NCBI GenBank assembly: GCA_019261985.1
Contig: JAFAQY010000114.1
Span: forward strand, 1-64,000
Direction of reading: 5' to 3'
Length of the DNA stretch: 64,000 bases
DNA from: Bryobacterales bacterium
GTDB taxonomy: Bacteria; Acidobacteriota; Terriglobia; Bryobacterales; Bryobacteraceae
Below, one piece after another: positions 34,975-44,493 of this stretch (the stretch's first letter is position 1; the number at the start of each line of letters is the position of its first letter). A program made the position numbers and the translations under genes. The notes below the pieces were generated by a model, which searched no databases, had not been told where the DNA came from, and saw only the letters and a program-made list of their open reading frames with translations.

Positions 34975-36122
34975 CTACTCCACAGCGCCCCAGGCCCTAA
35001 GTAGCGCGACGGTCTTCGTTCGGCTTTCACCGCCAAAAAGCAATGCATATCCTAGGGGCGTACATTCCACGATCTCGCCCGGCCGGTCGTAGTCCCCTGG
35101 AATCTTCACACGAAGGCGGCGCCAGCCTCATCCACCGCTGCGCGGGCATTGATGCCGGCCCCGCGGTCGAGGAGCAGCGCGGCGGCTGCAACATTGCCGT
35201 ATTCCGCCGCGACATGCAGAAGCGTTGCTCCCTGCAGCAGGAGGGACCGTCCGCCGGTGTGGCCGCAATCGAGCTCCGGGAAAAGCTGATTCACGATTCC
35301 GGGCTCGGCATCCATTAGCTTTTCCAACTCATCCAGCCGTCCGCGGAGTACTGCCAATACAGCCGGCCTGTTGTACCTGGTTTCCGCGCCGGCCTGCACG
35401 AGGACGTCGATGCAGGCGCTCAGCCGTTCCGGGGAACGGGCGTAGCTCGCAATGAGATAGTCAAGGGCGGTACCCGGATATGCGTGGCCGCCTACCTGGA
35501 ATCCATGGTCGCGATAATTCGGATTTGCGCCATGATCGAGGAGCCATTTAAGAGCGTCCGGGTCCAGGTTCTCGCACGGCGCAAAGATGATGGGGAAAGT
35601 TCCGTGCCAGAGGGCGTTTACATCCGCGCCGTGCGTTATCAGAAGCTCCATCATCGGGATGCGATCTGCGTTAAGCGCGGCCCGCATCAAGGGTCCGTCG
35701 CCCGCTTGGTGCACGTCCGAACCATGCGCGATCATCCATTGCGCCATCGCTAGTCTCACGGGACTCGGCGGTTCCCAAGGTACACGGCATTCGGCAACCC
35801 AGGTGAGCGGCCCATCCTTTCCGTAGCCAAGCGCGGCCCGGTGCAGCGCCGGGTTGCGCGTCATCATGGTCCGGACACTCGCGAAATCGTTAGTATCGAT
35901 CGCCTGCTTGAGTTGCCCGACCTCCTCGAATGACTCGACATGAGCCTTGAGCTTGGGCCAACTCGCAAACCCGTAGAGGCGTGCGATCTGGAACTGCGCA
36001 TCGGCGAGTGATGCCGCCCGGCCCGCTTTAAACAGGTCCTTGGCTTGGTTCTTCAGATGGGGGAGATTGGGACGATCCGGAAGAGCCGGCGCACCGTTTG
36101 GTTCAGCGCCCGCCGTCCGCAC
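34975..36122 (-). pseudogene. Ankyrin-repeat protein gene with internal deletion
   Basis: The 5' part (36122-35106) encodes 338 residues with ankyrin units such as MAQWMIAHGSDVHQAG, MMELLITHGADVNAL and LHVAAEYGNVAAAALLLDRG. It stops abruptly after ARAAVDEAGAAFV. A different frame starting just before that stop continues KIPGDYDRPGEIVECTPLGY and ALLFGGESRTKTVALLRAWG to a stop at 34975, which reads as the natural end of such a protein. At least one repeat is missing between the two parts. I read this as a deletion with a frameshift. The truncated product could still be made. Confidence 0.65.
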
Positions 36123-36426
36123 AATCGGGCTGAAAGAAGGTTGCTGAGAGTTGAGACGGAAAGGTGGGCTTCTGCCCTTTCCGCGGACCGGATACGTCCT
36201 TCACGCTAATCACAGCCTATCAAACGGTAAACGGTGGAGTGGCAGGTGTTCTATCCACCTCCTAGATCTGATCCCCGGCCCCCAGCCGCATAACCGCCGC
36301 GAATCTGAGAAACCTGCTGGAAGACATCATGAGAATGTCAAAGGGGGATTGCGGCGCATTACAACTGGTAACCGTAGGAACCGCGCGTCCAATCCGCAGC
36401 TTGCGCCATCAAACGACCGGCGCGGA

Positions 36427-38790
36427 TTACTCCCACCGCAGCGCCGTCAGGGGATCGACCCGGCCGGCGCGGCGTGCGGGGAGATAGCATGCCGCCAGCG
36501 CGACCGCGAACATCACGGCGGCGGCCCCACTGTAGATCAGAGGATCGGCCGCGGTTACTTCGAAAACTCGGCTCGCCCAGAACCGGCTGAGCGCCAGCGC
36601 GCTGACGACGCCGATCGCGAGGCCAAGCGCACTTAACCTGATTCCTTGAACTAGAATTTCGCGGGTCACCTCGCGCGAAGACGCGCCCAGAGCCACACGG
36701 ATGCCGATCTCTTTCGTCCGTCTCGTGACCGACCATGACAGCACGCCGTAAATCCCAATTAACGCCAGCACCATCGCCAACGTGGCGAAGGACGCGAGCA
36801 GAGTCATCGTCCATCGTCGCGACGCGGCTGAGTCATCGACAAGCTGGTCCATGGTCCGGATTTCTGAGACGGGGAGCTCCGGATCGATTGCTTGAATAGC
36901 CGCGTAGACGGGTGCAATGAGCGATTCGGGATGGCCCGAGGTGTGGATAAGAATCGTCGCCGGGAAGAGCGAAGGGAAATACTCGTCGAGGCTTGACTCG
37001 GCATCGAGTCCGAATTGCTTCACATCGCCGGCAACGCCGATGATCGTGGACCAGGTAGGATTTGTCCCCCATGGTCCGGTGATAAATTTCTCGCCGACGG
37101 CATTCTTCCCCGGCCAGAAACGGTTGGCCATGGTCCGATTGACGATCACCACCGGCTGAGTGAGGTCGCGCTCCTCGAACGCACGACCAGATTCGATCGG
37201 GATCCGCATCGCGGCGAAGTAATCGGGGCTGACAAGCCGGAGCTGCGCGGCGGGCAGCGAATCAGGATTGATCAACGGGTTCCCTGGTACGTTGAAGCGG
37301 CCAGCGTTGCCGTGGTCGGGATTCAAGGGCAAGACATTGATCGATGCGAAGCGGTCCACGCCAGGAATCTGCTTCACGCGTTGCTCGATACCGCGGAACA
37401 AAATATCGGGCTTACGCGATCTCGGAAAAGCGATGCGCATCGTCAGCAGGCCTCGGGGGTTAAAACCAGGGTTGACGTGTACCAGCCTCACGAAGCCGTT
37501 GACGAGAATCGCCGCGGCCGCAATAAGTACCATCGCCAGCGCAAATTCGGCGACAACCAGTGCCGACGGCATTCCGCTGGCGCCCCGCGTCACCGAAGTA
37601 GCCTTGAGGATTACGTTGGTGTCGCCGCGCAGCGCTTGTAGGATAGGCGCGAGTCCGAAAATGAGACCCGTGGCTAGCGAAATCGTGAGAAGATATGCCA
37701 CAACTCGCAAATCAAGCTGCGTTTCGACCGGCGAAAGGAGTCTGAGCCCAAGTTCCGCAAAACCGAGTCCGGCGGCTCCGCCGAGAACGGCCAGAAGAAC
37801 GCTTTCGGTAAGCAATTGCCGTGTGAGCCGCCAAGCTCCTGCGCCAAGAGCGCCGCGCGTCGCAATTTCGCGCGATCGCCCGTTGGCGCGAGCGAGCATT
37901 AGATTCGCCACATTGCTACAGGCGGTCAGCAGGACGAGCGCGACCGCGCCGAAGAGCATCAATAGCGCAGAGCGAATATTCGCGGTGAGGTCATCCTGAA
38001 GAGCCGAAACGCGCATGCCCCATCCGGTGCTCGTCTTGGGATTGTCGGCAACCAGGCGCGAAGAAAGCGCCGTAAGCCGCGTTTCGGCCTGCTGCATGGT
38101 CACGCCGCGATTCAGCCGCCCGATGAATCCGGCCGCGTGGCGAACCGGGTTGGTTAGCTCGTCACCAATTAGCGGACCGGGCGGAAGCCAGACATCAGCC
38201 CAATCGGGAAATTTGAAATCCGCGGCCATGACACCGATTACAGTGAAGCCGTCGTCATTAAGACGAATTGTTTTTCCGACGATACCCGGATCGGAGGCGA
38301 AGCCGGTGCGCCATATGTGCTCGCTGAGCAGGACGGAATTCGGTGGTTCGTGGTCCGCGAAGGCGCGTCCAAGCACCGGCGCGACGCCCATCACCCGCAG
38401 AAAGTCCGTTGAGAAAAAATCGCCGCGGACGCTGAGTGCCCCCGAATGCGGGGGGATCAGACTGAATTCGGAAGGGACATAGCGATACCAAGCGGTGTCT
38501 TGAAAAATATCATTCTGGCTCTGCCACAGATCCAGTTCGCGAGGCGAAACACCTATTTTGGGAAACGCCGGAACGAAACTATCCTGCGGCAGATAGCTGT
38601 CCCATGCGATGACGAGGCGGGAAGGATCACGATAGGGGAGCGGTTTGATCAGAACACTATCAACTAGGCTGAAGATCGCGGCATTGGCGCCGATACCCAG
38701 CGCCAGCGTTGCGACGGCAACTGCCGTGAATCCAGGCGCGCGCAGCAAGGTGCGGGTGGCGTAACGAAGGTCCTGAAGAAGAGCGCCCAT
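36427..38790 (-). CDS. MacB/ADOP-like ABC permease
   Basis: This 787-residue protein has two FtsX-type modules. It starts [20 protein letters not shown], then [20 protein letters not shown]. Coupling segments [20 protein letters not shown] and [20 protein letters not shown] mark each half. It ends [14 protein letters not shown], typical of the MacB-like C-terminus. It lacks the 70-residue N-terminal region of the ADOP protein at 22430. No ATPase or PadR gene is adjacent. The 300-base gap on its 3' side and the 160 bases before the sigma-28 promoter hold no gene. Confidence 0.9.
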   Translation of the reverse strand: MGALLQDLRYATRTLLRAPGFTAVAVATLALGIGANAAIFSLVDSVLIKPLPYRDPSRLVIAWDSYLPQDSFVPAFPKIGVSPRELDLWQSQNDIFQDTAWYRYVPSEFSLIPPHSGALSVRGDFFSTDFLRVMGVAPVLGRAFADHEPPNSVLLSEHIWRTGFASDPGIVGKTIRLNDDGFTVIGVMAADFKFPDWADVWLPPGPLIGDELTNPVRHAAGFIGRLNRGVTMQQAETRLTALSSRLVADNPKTSTGWGMRVSALQDDLTANIRSALLMLFGAVALVLLTACSNVANLMLARANGRSREIATRGALGAGAWRLTRQLLTESVLLAVLGGAAGLGFAELGLRLLSPVETQLDLRVVAYLLTISLATGLIFGLAPILQALRGDTNVILKATSVTRGASGMPSALVVAEFALAMVLIAAAAILVNGFVRLVHVNPGFNPRGLLTMRIAFPRSRKPDILFRGIEQRVKQIPGVDRFASINVLPLNPDHGNAGRFNVPGNPLINPDSLPAAQLRLVSPDYFAAMRIPIESGRAFEERDLTQPVVIVNRTMANRFWPGKNAVGEKFITGPWGTNPTWSTIIGVAGDVKQFGLDAESSLDEYFPSLFPATILIHTSGHPESLIAPVYAAIQAIDPELPVSEIRTMDQLVDDSAASRRWTMTLLASFATLAMVLALIGIYGVLSWSVTRRTKEIGIRVALGASSREVTREILVQGIRLSALGLAIGVVSALALSRFWASRVFEVTAADPLIYSGAAAVMFAVALAACYLPARRAGRVDPLTALRWE

Positions 38791-38949
38791 ATCCGTAGTT
38801 TAAGACCCGATCTCCGCAAAGGGCAGGACGATATTTTTCGCCAACAATTCGGCCTTACGTTAAAACCGCTAGCTGTTTGCGGGCGTCGGGGCATATTACC
38901 ATCCCAACCGGACCGGAATTAACTGACCCAAACAGCCGTTCCGTTAGCC

Positions 38950-38976
38950 TAAGGTACCGGTAGGAACCGCCGATAG
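38950..38976 (+). promoter_or_regulatory. Sigma-28 (FliA) promoter for the flgMNKL operon
   Basis: TAAGGTAC (38950-38957), an 11-base spacer and GCCGATAG (38969-38976) fit the sigma-28 consensus TAAAGTTT-N11-GCCGATAA. The -10 box differs at one position and the -35 at three. It lies about 40 bases upstream of flgM, where a late flagellar promoter is expected. Confidence 0.75.
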
Positions 38977-39017
38977 ACAATATGAGAGGTTTAGCCCCTC
39001 AAAGGCACTCGCTCAAC

Positions 39018-39308
39018 ATGAGAGTAAACGATCCCAACCTTTCTTCGCTTGCAGGGACGGGCGCGTCCCGAACGCTGGATACTAGCCGGGCGGGCCAAAG
39101 CGGCCCTAACAGCCCGGGGGCGGGCACAGCCGGCGCTTCCGACGATGTCCAGGTATCAGAGCTTGCGCGAAGCCTCCGGTCATTGGCGGGGGATTCCCCG
39201 GACCGCCAAGCCCAAATCGAGCAGATCGCACGCGATTACGCGAACGGTTCCTATAAGGTGGATGCCGCAGCCACCGCTTCGAAGATCATCGATGACGCCA
39301 CTCAGTGA
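39018..39308 (+). CDS. flgM: Anti-sigma-28 factor FlgM
   Basis: This 96-residue protein starts at the ATG at 39018. The N-terminal half is low-complexity (G, S, A, T, P), as expected for the disordered part of FlgM. The C-terminal half has the conserved sigma-binding helices VQVSELARSLRSLAG, then RQAQIEQIARDYANGSYKVD and ATASKIIDDA. FlgM holds FliA inactive until the hook is finished and is then exported. Its location ahead of flgN, flgK and flgL and behind a FliA-like promoter supports the call. Confidence 0.9.
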   Translation: MRVNDPNLSSLAGTGASRTLDTSRAGQSGPNSPGAGTAGASDDVQVSELARSLRSLAGDSPDRQAQIEQIARDYANGSYKVDAAATASKIIDDATQ

Positions 39309-39624
39309 TGTTCGGGGCCGGATCGCCGCTTTGCGATCCGCGCTGTTCGAGAACGATGCGGAGGCGCTGCGCAAACAACTCCCACTGCTGGAGGCTGCTG
39401 CGGAACAGATGAAAGTGGTGGCAGACGCTGGCGCGCGCGCCGATCAGTTGAAAGAGTTGAACGGCTTGTCGCGCGATCTGGCAAGTTGCCGCAAGCTGAT
39501 CGACCAAGGCTCGACAACCGCCCGGATACTGGCGAGTATTCTGAGTTCCGGTTCGGCCGGCTATTGCCGCAACGGAGCGCCGCCAGCGGTTGAGACGACG
39601 GCTACAGTGTTGCTGCGGGGTTGA
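39292..39624 (+). CDS. flgN: FlgN-like flagellar export chaperone
   Basis: The protein has 110 residues, starting at an ATG inside the end of flgM (17-base overlap). It is almost wholly helical: RGRIAALRSALFENDAEALR, LPLLEAAAEQMKVVADAGAR, LKELNGLSRDLASCRKLIDQ. That pattern and size fit FlgN, the chaperone that delivers FlgK and FlgL to the export gate. Sequence identity in this family is low, so the call rests mainly on position between flgM and flgK. Confidence 0.75.
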   Translation: MTPLSDVRGRIAALRSALFENDAEALRKQLPLLEAAAEQMKVVADAGARADQLKELNGLSRDLASCRKLIDQGSTTARILASILSSGSAGYCRNGAPPAVETTATVLLRG

Positions 39625-39631
39625 AGCCGAA

Positions 39632-41002
39632 ATGGGAAGCCTTACCACCTCCCTATTGAACGCCAGCGGCGCGCTGAACGTCTATGGCCGCGCGCTGAAT
39701 GTTATTCAAAACAACATCTCCAACGCCAACACGCCTGGGTATGTTGAACAGGATCAAACGCTGATCGCCGAGCCGTTCGACGGAACCAACCGGACCGCGG
39801 GCGGCATCATTGCAGGCCCGATCCAGAGCGCCCGATCGGAGTATCTCGAGCAGAACGTCCGAAACCAGGCGCAAGTTTTGGGTTACGCGCAGCAGCGGGC
39901 GAGCGATCTTGGACAGGTTCAGCCGGTGTTCAGTCCGACATCAACCTCATCTATTTCGGCGATGCTCAATAAATTCTTCAGCTCGTTTTCGCAATTGAGC
40001 GTGAATCCGAACGATCCCACTGAGCGGCAGAGCGTGATTAATGCGGCTGGCCAAGTTGCTGAAAGCTTTAATCAGGCAGCAACGGGAATTCAGCAAGTTT
40101 CTTCCAATGTCGACAGCCAAACGCACGACCTTGTGCCGCAGATCAATAAGGTCCTTCAACAAATCACGGCACTGAATCAGCAGTATGCGGCCGATGCATC
40201 CTCTACACAGGACGCGGGACTCGACGCCCAGATGCATTCGGCGCTCGAAAATCTATCGACCATGGTGAATTTTTCGCTGGTGAAGTCCAACACCGGGCAA
40301 TACAACGTGTTTACAGGAGGAACACCGCTCGTGGTCGGAGATCACGAATATCCCATATCCGCCGATTTCTCCTCGCCGCAAACCGTCATTCGGGATGCGC
40401 AAGGCAACGACATCACTTCGGAACTCACGGGCGGCCAATTGGGAGCATTGCTAGGCGAGAAGAACACCACGTTGCCGCACTATATGGAGCTACTGAATAG
40501 TCTGGCGGCGACGTTCGCCGATGAGGTGAATCAGCAGCTTTCCCAGGGCGTCGATCAGAATGGCCAACCGCCGTCAATGGGACTCTTCACGTATCGCCAG
40601 ACGTCCAACGCGGCGTCAACCCTTGCGGTGACCAACATTGCTCCGGATCAGATCGCGGCGGCCTCGGCCGGCTCGCCGGGGGGCAATGGAAACGCAATCG
40701 CCCTCGCGCAGCTGGCATCGGCCCCGTTAGTAAATGGCTTCACCTTCACTCAGGCGTACGGAAATTTAAGCGCTCAGGTTGGCACGGATGTCGCGCAGGC
40801 GCAGCAGGATCAAACGGACGATAAGGATTTGCTGACACAGGCGCAACAGACACGATCACAGCAGACGGGCGTCTCACTGAACGCGGAGGCGGCGAAGCTG
40901 CTCCAAGTGCAACAGACCTATGACGCGATCGGAAAGCTTATTAGCACGATAAGCGACTTGACGCTGAACGTCATTAACCTGATACCGCCGGTGACATCGT
41001 AA
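39632..41002 (+). CDS. flgK: Flagellar hook-associated protein FlgK (HAP1)
   Basis: The protein has 456 residues from the ATG at 39632. The N-terminal flagellin-like helix contains LNVYGRALNVIQNNISNANT followed by PGYVEQ, the rod/hook family signature. The middle is the variable FlgK region. The C-terminal helices (SLNAEAAKLLQVQQTYDAIG, KLISTISDLTLNVINL) pack against the N-terminal helix. FlgK forms the junction between hook and filament. It is exported by the flagellar type III system, so there is no signal peptide. It starts eight bases after flgN and ends four bases before flgL. Confidence 0.95.
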   Translation: MGSLTTSLLNASGALNVYGRALNVIQNNISNANTPGYVEQDQTLIAEPFDGTNRTAGGIIAGPIQSARSEYLEQNVRNQAQVLGYAQQRASDLGQVQPVFSPTSTSSISAMLNKFFSSFSQLSVNPNDPTERQSVINAAGQVAESFNQAATGIQQVSSNVDSQTHDLVPQINKVLQQITALNQQYAADASSTQDAGLDAQMHSALENLSTMVNFSLVKSNTGQYNVFTGGTPLVVGDHEYPISADFSSPQTVIRDAQGNDITSELTGGQLGALLGEKNTTLPHYMELLNSLAATFADEVNQQLSQGVDQNGQPPSMGLFTYRQTSNAASTLAVTNIAPDQIAAASAGSPGGNGNAIALAQLASAPLVNGFTFTQAYGNLSAQVGTDVAQAQQDQTDDKDLLTQAQQTRSQQTGVSLNAEAAKLLQVQQTYDAIGKLISTISDLTLNVINLIPPVTS

Positions 41003-41006
41003 ACAC

Positions 41007-41912
41007 ATGGTTTCCAGTCTTAATCCGAACTTGCAGCAGTTTGTCGACAGTTTTAACGGCATCACAAATTCACTGCAGCGAACGCAGCTTGAGATTTCGA
41101 GCGGCCTGCGGATAAACCAGCTCTCGGATTCGCCGGACACCATCTCTACACTGTTGACAGCCCGGGCCAGTCTGAGCTCGGTCCAGCAGATCAACTCCAA
41201 TCTTGGGCGCTTCCAATCCGAGGCGAATGGGGGGGAGCAGGCCCTTGAAACAGCCGTGCAGCTCTTCGATCATGTCCAGACCTTAGGCGCGCAGGGCGCG
41301 ACGGACACTGTGGATGCGGCCACGCGCGCCAACCTCGCCACTCAGCTTGGATCTATTCTTCAGCAGATGGGGGGTCTTGCCGCAACTCAAGTGGAGGGGC
41401 GCTATATTTTCTCCGGCGATTCGGATCAGCAAACGCCTTACATCATCGATCTCACGCAAGCCAATCCGGTCAGCGCTTATATGGGGTCGGCGTCCACGCG
41501 CCTGGCGCAATATCCGGATGGAACCACATTCCAAGTCGCCGAAACGGCGCAAACGATCTTCGATTCAAACGACCCGACGACGAACGTGTTTCAGGCGATC
41601 AACGATTTGCGAACAGCGTTGGCGAGTAATAGCGATATGGCAATTCAAACGGCTGTGAGCGGGCTTTCAAAAGTCAGCTCGTATTTGAACGCCCAATTAG
41701 CCTTCTACGGCAACGTGCAGGACGAGGTCACGAACGCTACCAACGAGGGCCAGAATATGCAGACGCAGCTTCAAGCGCAGATCAGCGGGCTACAGGACAC
41801 CGATATGACGGCAGCGATTTCGCAGCTTACGCAGGAGCAAACGCAGGAGCAGGCCGCGTTGCAGTCGGAGGCGTTGATCCCGCGGAACACCTTATTCGAT
41901 TATTTGAAGTAA
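41007..41912 (+). CDS. flgL: Flagellar hook-associated protein FlgL (HAP3)
   Basis: This 301-residue flagellin-like protein has N-terminal SFNGITNSLQRTQLEISSGL and RINQLSDSPDTISTLL, and C-terminal VTNATNEGQNMQTQLQAQIS followed by DMTAAISQLTQEQTQEQAAL. It forms the second layer of the hook-filament junction, next to FlgK. It is the last gene of the operon. A palindromic repeat begins right after its stop and was later split by a group II intron. Confidence 0.94.
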   Translation: MVSSLNPNLQQFVDSFNGITNSLQRTQLEISSGLRINQLSDSPDTISTLLTARASLSSVQQINSNLGRFQSEANGGEQALETAVQLFDHVQTLGAQGATDTVDAATRANLATQLGSILQQMGGLAATQVEGRYIFSGDSDQQTPYIIDLTQANPVSAYMGSASTRLAQYPDGTTFQVAETAQTIFDSNDPTTNVFQAINDLRTALASNSDMAIQTAVSGLSKVSSYLNAQLAFYGNVQDEVTNATNEGQNMQTQLQAQISGLQDTDMTAAISQLTQEQTQEQAALQSEALIPRNTLFDYLK

Positions 41913-41942
41913 GTGGGGCGCGTCGGGCAGACTGCAACAAGC

Positions 41943-41963
41943 GTGGGGCAGGTTGCCAACCTG
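41943..41963. repeat. 5' half of a palindromic repeat split by the intron
   Basis: The repeat-family palindrome from gtggggcagg to caacctg at 41943-41963 is cut one base before its end. The next block of the same repeat, cgcgcgattgccaatcgcgc, resumes at 43819. The two halves join as in the intact copy at 11321, which fixes the intron ends to the base. Confidence 0.85.
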
Positions 41964-42373
41964 GTGTGCTCAGTATGACTTGTAATTCAAGGGGTGAAAG
42001 TCCCCCATGGACCGTTAATGACCGGAACCATCCGTCTAGGCAAGGGTGTCCGCCGCGAGGCGGAATCTGAAGAAAGCTGATGACGAAATCGCGGATTCGA
42101 CGTACAGGAAGCGGATACAAGGCCTTGCAGCGTGGGGTCACCCGGCCAGGGACGGGGAAGCCCAATAGTCATTCGGAACGCGGCGCGGTAGATCCGACGA
42201 GTCTGCGCGAAGAAGACAGGTCTTACCTGAGGAGATCTTTGCTGTGGTCCGTACACACCGGACTACCGCACGGGCAACCGGGCGGGATAGCAGCAGAGAA
42301 GTCAGCAGAGGTCATAGTAGCCCAACCCGGCGAAGGACCGAATCTTTAATGCAAGGAGCAGAGGGAAATTTCG

Positions 42374-43745
42374 ATGAACGTGGGGCAGCAGAAAGGCCAG
42401 GAGCACCACGACGACCAAGAGGCGGACGGAACCCGTCCTCCCTCGTCGGGGACGCAGCAAACGTTCACGGCATTCGACTCACAACGAGCCTTGACAGTCC
42501 ATTTGAGCAGATATGCGACCCCAAGAACCTTGTTCGCGCCTACCGGCGGGTTCGCTCCAACAAGGGAACGCCAGGCGTGGACGGCATGACCGTTGACGCA
42601 CTGGCCGACTGGCTTCGGCAACACAGTGCGGCGTTGACGGCTTCGCTAGCAGAAGGGACCTACCGGCCCCAACCCGTACGCGGAGTGCAGATCCCGAAGC
42701 CGGGAGGAGGACAACGCCAGTTGGGCATCCCCACGGTTGTGGATCGTCTGGTTCAACAGATGATTCTGCAAGTACTGGAGCCCATCTTCGATCCCACCTT
42801 TCCCAACTCGAGCTACGGAATCCGTCCGGGACGCAGCGCCCACATGGCGCTGGAACAGGCGCGGCAATACGTAAATCGGGAAGGACGCGAGTTTCGTGGA
42901 TCTCGACCTGGAGAAGTTCTTCGATCGGGTGAATCACGATATCCTCATGTCCCGAATCGCGCGCAGGATCGGCGACAAACGCCTGCTCCGGATCATTCGG
43001 CGCTTTCTCCAGGCCGGCCTGATGCAGGAGGGGGTGTGCGTTACCCGCGACCAGGGAACTCCACAAGGTGGGCCGCTCTCCCCTTTGCTGGCCAATCTCC
43101 TGCTTGACAATCTGGACCAGTTGCTGGAAACCCGGGGACATCGCTTCTGCCGCTACGCCAACGGTGCAACATTTATGTGCGTCACTGACGGCAGGTCAGC
43201 GAGTGATGGAATCGGTGATACGGTTTCTGGAAGGAAAACTCAAGCTCCGAGTGAACCGGGAAAAGAGCGCCGTGGCGCCGGTTGGGCAACGCAAGTTCCT
43301 CGGCCATCGGATTCTCTTGAACGGTAAACTCGGGATCTCGTCCCAAAGCGTTGATCGCGCCAAGGACAAGATCCGGCAGATTACTCGTCGCGACCGGGGC
43401 GTGAGCTTGGCGCAGGTCATTGTCGAACTGAATTCGTTTCTGCCTGGATGGATCGCCTACGACCGCCATGCGGCCTGTCGGTTCCAACTCCAATGCCTGG
43501 ACGAATGGATTCGGCATCGTCTGCGTTGCTACCGCCTCAAACAGCGCAAGCGCGGTCGCTCGGTGGCGGGATTCCTCCGCTCACTCGGCGTGTCCGCGAT
43601 GCACGCAGCCCGTCTGGCCTCCTCCGGAAAGGGTTGGTGGCGTTTATCCAACTGCCCACCGGTCAAAGCGGGGTTGTCTAACGCATGGTTCCACTCCCAG
43701 GGTCTCGTTTCCCTGGTCCTCAAGTATGACTCGTTACACCATTAA
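42374..43745 (+). pseudogene. Inactivated group II intron reverse transcriptase/maturase
   Basis: A start at 42374 (MNVGQQKGQEHHDDQEADGT) has a GGAG box upstream. The protein then runs through different frames. RAYRRVRSNKGTPGVDGM and FPNSSYGIRPGRSAHMALEQ lie in one frame. VDLDLEKFFDRVNHDILMSR and TPQGGPLSPLLANLLLDNL are in a second frame, after a shift near 42890. RVNREKSAVAPVGQRKFLGH and the maturase domain (WWRLSNCPPVKAGLSNAW) are in a third, after shifts near 43170-43190. The catalytic YADD box reads YANG at 43154-43165, so the active-site aspartates are lost. No endonuclease domain is seen, as in class C enzymes. Confidence 0.88.
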
Positions 43746-43749
43746 TGAA

Positions 43750-43818
43750 ACCGCCGTATACACACAAGTACGTACGGTGGTGTGGGAGGACGGGGTCGCG
43801 AGGCCCCTCCTACCCGAT
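43750..43818 (+). ncRNA. Group II intron domains V and VI
   Basis: Domain V is the 32-base hairpin at 43750-43781 with triad CGC and loop around cacacaag. Domain VI is the hairpin gggaggacgggg/ccccTCCTaCCC at 43784-43815, with the unpaired branch-point A at 43812. Both look structurally intact although the protein gene is broken. Confidence 0.8.
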
Positions 43819-43951
43819 CGCGCGATTGCCAATCGCGCCGGCACACAAAAGGTCACCGCAATAATTTCCGCACCTCGGCACACCAGAGGCACACAAGCCA
43901 ACGAAGGAATCAACCCACCTTCATCGACTTCCCTGTAAGTATTGAATCTTT

Positions 43952-43973
43952 GGTGCTGGAGGTGGGGTCGAAA
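43952..43973 (-). repeat. tRNA-Leu 3' end copy (att-like site)
   Basis: tggtgctggaggtggggtcgaa repeats the CCA end, acceptor strand and T-arm start of the tRNA-Leu at 46926-47014, in the same orientation, lacking one G of the run of five. Similarity stops immediately after. It marks the left end of the island. Confidence 0.8.
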
Positions 43974-44148
43974 GCCGGAACGCCTCGAAACCAAGGAAGC
44001 TTCTGTTCTAAAGACGGACAGAAAAGCCGAAAGCGCTGGACAGGCAGATCTGTCGCACGTGTACCGCAGACCACCACTGATATACATGTTAACGGCACCC
44101 GAAAAACTGGAAGTTTTGAATCTAGCGAACCTCTGGCCACGGCATATC

Positions 44149-44493
44149 TCAGAATCCGGTTCTTACGCACTTGTCGCTGACAACTCGATTCCCATCGCGG
44201 AGGGCGTATCCGAGCTTGATGAGAATAGCTACCGTCTTCTCGTTGGGGCTTTCAACGAGGAACCGGTCTCGAATTGCATCGGCATACGATTCAACCCAAT
44301 ACTTCACAGCGGTGCTCGCATGTCCCTTGCGGCGCTCTTTTGGAACGATGTAGATCTGGTTAAGGATGCAGATCTTGTTTCGTAGCGATCTTCTGTCAAA
44401 TTCCCGAGCAAGTATCCGAGGTACTTGGACCGGGCGATACTCAAGAACGTGCTGGGAGAATCCCGCAAAATTGCGAAAGTCACGGTTACTTGC
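44149..44493 (-). pseudogene. GNAT acetyltransferase-like fragment
   Basis: In the same frame as the end of the DUF262 gene, and directly after its stop, a frame of about 114 residues runs to 44149. It includes LEYRPVQVPRILAREFDRRS, LNQIYIVPKERRKGHASTAV, KYWVESYADAIRDRFLVESP and ILIKLGYALRDGNRVV. The V-P-x-x-R-R-K-G-H-A block fits the acetyl-CoA loop (R/Q-x-x-G-x-G/A) of GNAT enzymes. No start codon is evident, so it is either the 3' part of a lost gene or starts in another frame. Confidence 0.5.

Larger units (their letters stand above)
41964..43818 (+). mobile_element. Group II intron, class C-like, 1855 bases
   Basis: The 5' end is GTGTGC, fitting GTGYG. An early domain I segment, aggggtgaaagtcccc, is typical. 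Near the 3' end, domain V (43750-43781) pairs accgccgta with the facing strand and carries a CGC triad, as in class C introns. Domain VI follows, with a bulged A at 43812, seven bases before the end (...CCCGAT). The exons are two blocks of an intergenic palindrome, in line with class C insertion at hairpins. The encoded reverse transcriptase is broken, so the intron can no longer move by itself. Splicing with help from another maturase remains possible. Confidence 0.88.

Noticed and set aside
34521-35048. 175-residue minus-strand frame
   Set aside because: It spans the duplicated peptidase fragment and the out-of-frame ankyrin tail, whose better readings lie in other frames.
43942-44385. 147-residue plus-strand frame at the left end of the island
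   Set aside because: It starts inside the tRNA-Leu end copy. The opposite strand gives a much more protein-like GNAT reading.
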